Part shown: one piece after another, positions 63,571 through 64,000 of the stretch | Layout: the number at the start of each line of letters is the position of its first letter | How positions within the stretch are numbered: the stretch's first letter is position 1 | Source of the DNA: Mesopusillimonas faecipullorum | GTDB lineage: Bacteria > Pseudomonadota > Gammaproteobacteria > Burkholderiales > Burkholderiaceae_B | Reading direction: 5' to 3' | NCBI RefSeq assembly: GCF_020539505.1 | Contig: NZ_JACDXW010000001.1 | Coordinates: 649,720 to 713,719 of the forward strand | Length of the DNA stretch: 64,000 nucleotides | The notes under the pieces: model-generated | The model's input: only the letters and a program-made list of their open reading frames with translations | Database searches by the model: none | What the model was told of the DNA's origin: nothing | Program-made: the position numbers and the translations under genes

Positions 63571-63606
63571 AAAACCCCCACCAGCGTTTGAGCTGATGGG
63601 GGTTTT
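63571..63606. terminator. Bidirectional intrinsic terminator
   Basis: AAAACCCCCACCAGC pairs with GCTGATGGGGGTTTT apart from one mismatch. A-run and T-run flank it, so it can stop the plus-strand synthase transcript and the minus-strand rRNA transcript. Confidence 0.8.
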
Positions 63607-63616
63607 CGGTATAAGA

Positions 63617-63730
63617 GCCTGACGATGACCTACTTTCACACACGGACGTGCACTATCATCGGCGCAAAGGCGTTTCACTGTCCTGTTCGGGATGGGAAGG
63701 AGTGGGTCCACCTTGCTATGGTCGTCAAGC
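63617..63730 (-). rRNA. rrf: 5S ribosomal RNA
   Basis: The minus strand carries the typical 5S sequence: TGACGACCATAGCAAGGTGG at the 5' end, CCCACTCCTTCCCATCCCGA, ACAGGACAGTGAAACGC, GCGCCGATGATAGTGC, and GTGAAAGTAGGTCATCGTCA at the 3' end. The terminal stem is complete. About 114 nucleotides. It ends the rRNA operon. Confidence 0.97.
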
Positions 63731-63917
63731 GTAACTGTTTGCCTGCTTGCGGCTTTGGGCCTCAAGCGGGCGAATCGGAATAAAAGCACATGGGTAGTAG
63801 GGAACGCTTCGCTGGGCCAAGCCTAGGGAAGGTTCATCGCACACTACGGGTCAGATGTTAACGTAAAGCTTAATGAGTTTTGAACGACACTTGATCACGC
63901 TAACCTGCAAGGTTATA
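63731..63917 (-). other. 23S-5S spacer
   Basis: About 187 bases between 23S and 5S on the minus strand, with short inverted repeats (AACCTGCAAGGTT) near the 23S end, the processing stem region. No tRNA gene is seen. Confidence 0.7.
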
Positions 63918-64000
63918 GGATCAAGCCGCACGGGCAATTAGTACTGGTTAGCTACGTGCATTACTGCACTTCCACACCCAGCCTATCAACGTTCTGGTCT
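63918..64000 (-). rRNA. rrl: 23S ribosomal RNA, 3' end (partial)
   Basis: The minus strand reads AACGTTGATAGGCTGGGTGT, then TAATGCACGTAGCTAACC, AGTACTAATTGCCCGTGCGG and CTTGATCC, the 3' terminus of bacterial 23S rRNA. The rest lies beyond the right edge. Confidence 0.95.

Noticed and set aside
63731..63917. tRNA gene in the 23S-5S spacer
   Set aside because: No cloverleaf or T-loop sequence is visible.
1..64000. CRISPR array, insertion sequence or prophage
   Set aside because: No direct-repeat/spacer pattern, transposase or phage structural gene was found on either strand.

Overview
The window looks like chromosomal DNA of a betaproteobacterium of the Alcaligenaceae (Bordetella/Achromobacter/Pusillimonas type). 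This rests on the caa3-like cytochrome oxidase cluster with a DUF2970 gene and a small assembly protein, a PhaM-like protein, a SURF1/CtaA/CtaB set, rpoH behind a perfect CIRCE element, and a betaproteobacterial-type 5S rRNA. The assignment comes from protein and gene-order resemblance only; no database was consulted.

Layout. 1-12 kb is a mixed, partly accessory stretch on both strands: a left-edge DbpA helicase, a 709-residue putative lipoprotein, a membrane protein, a BCCT transporter broken by an internal deletion, MarC, an ankyrin protein, a tyrosine phosphatase and a Fic protein whose N-terminus looks frameshifted. 11.8-20 kb is cell-envelope and housekeeping: glmS, an Lrp regulator, a lytic transglycosylase, an MFS exporter, glmU, a PhaM-like protein and a Nudix hydrolase. 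An ancestral convergent lrp/MFS pair has been duplicated here, and each copy kept a different gene. 20-28.1 kb is the cytochrome c oxidase locus (coxB, ctaD, two small genes, ctaE, twin-TM protein, SURF1, a SCO-like protein, ctaA, ctaB). It lacks ctaG. 28.3-33.9 kb holds a YdgA-like protein, an isolated boxB, rpoH with CIRCE, and a nitronate-monooxygenase-like enzyme. 34-38.5 kb is a five-gene cluster behind a Fur-box-like site (PepSY membrane protein, DUF2271, DUF4198, ApbE flavinyltransferase, flavodoxin-type reductase), probably for iron or metal reduction and uptake.

38.5-51.8 kb is the most interesting part. A MarR repressor, divergent across a palindrome, faces nine same-strand catabolic genes and a periplasmic binding protein. 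The enzymes fit one route: a Rieske dioxygenase oxidises indole-3-acetate to dioxindole-3-acetate, a CoA ligase activates it, a thiolase-fold protein without the thiolase Cys and His acts with a DUF35 partner as a retro-aldolase giving isatin plus acetyl-CoA, an isatin-hydrolase-like cyclase-family enzyme opens the ring, and an indolepyruvate-oxidoreductase-like pair decarboxylates the resulting keto acid to anthraniloyl-CoA. This resembles iad-type auxin-degradation loci; the step assignments are inference.

51.8-61.3 kb holds OmpW, a BaeSR-like two-component system with a Spy-like protein, a MacA-MacB-NodT tripartite efflux system and a tandem universal stress protein. 61.3-64 kb holds a decayed outer-membrane efflux fragment, an acetolactate-synthase-like enzyme, and the 3' end of an rRNA operon on the minus strand (5S and the end of 23S).
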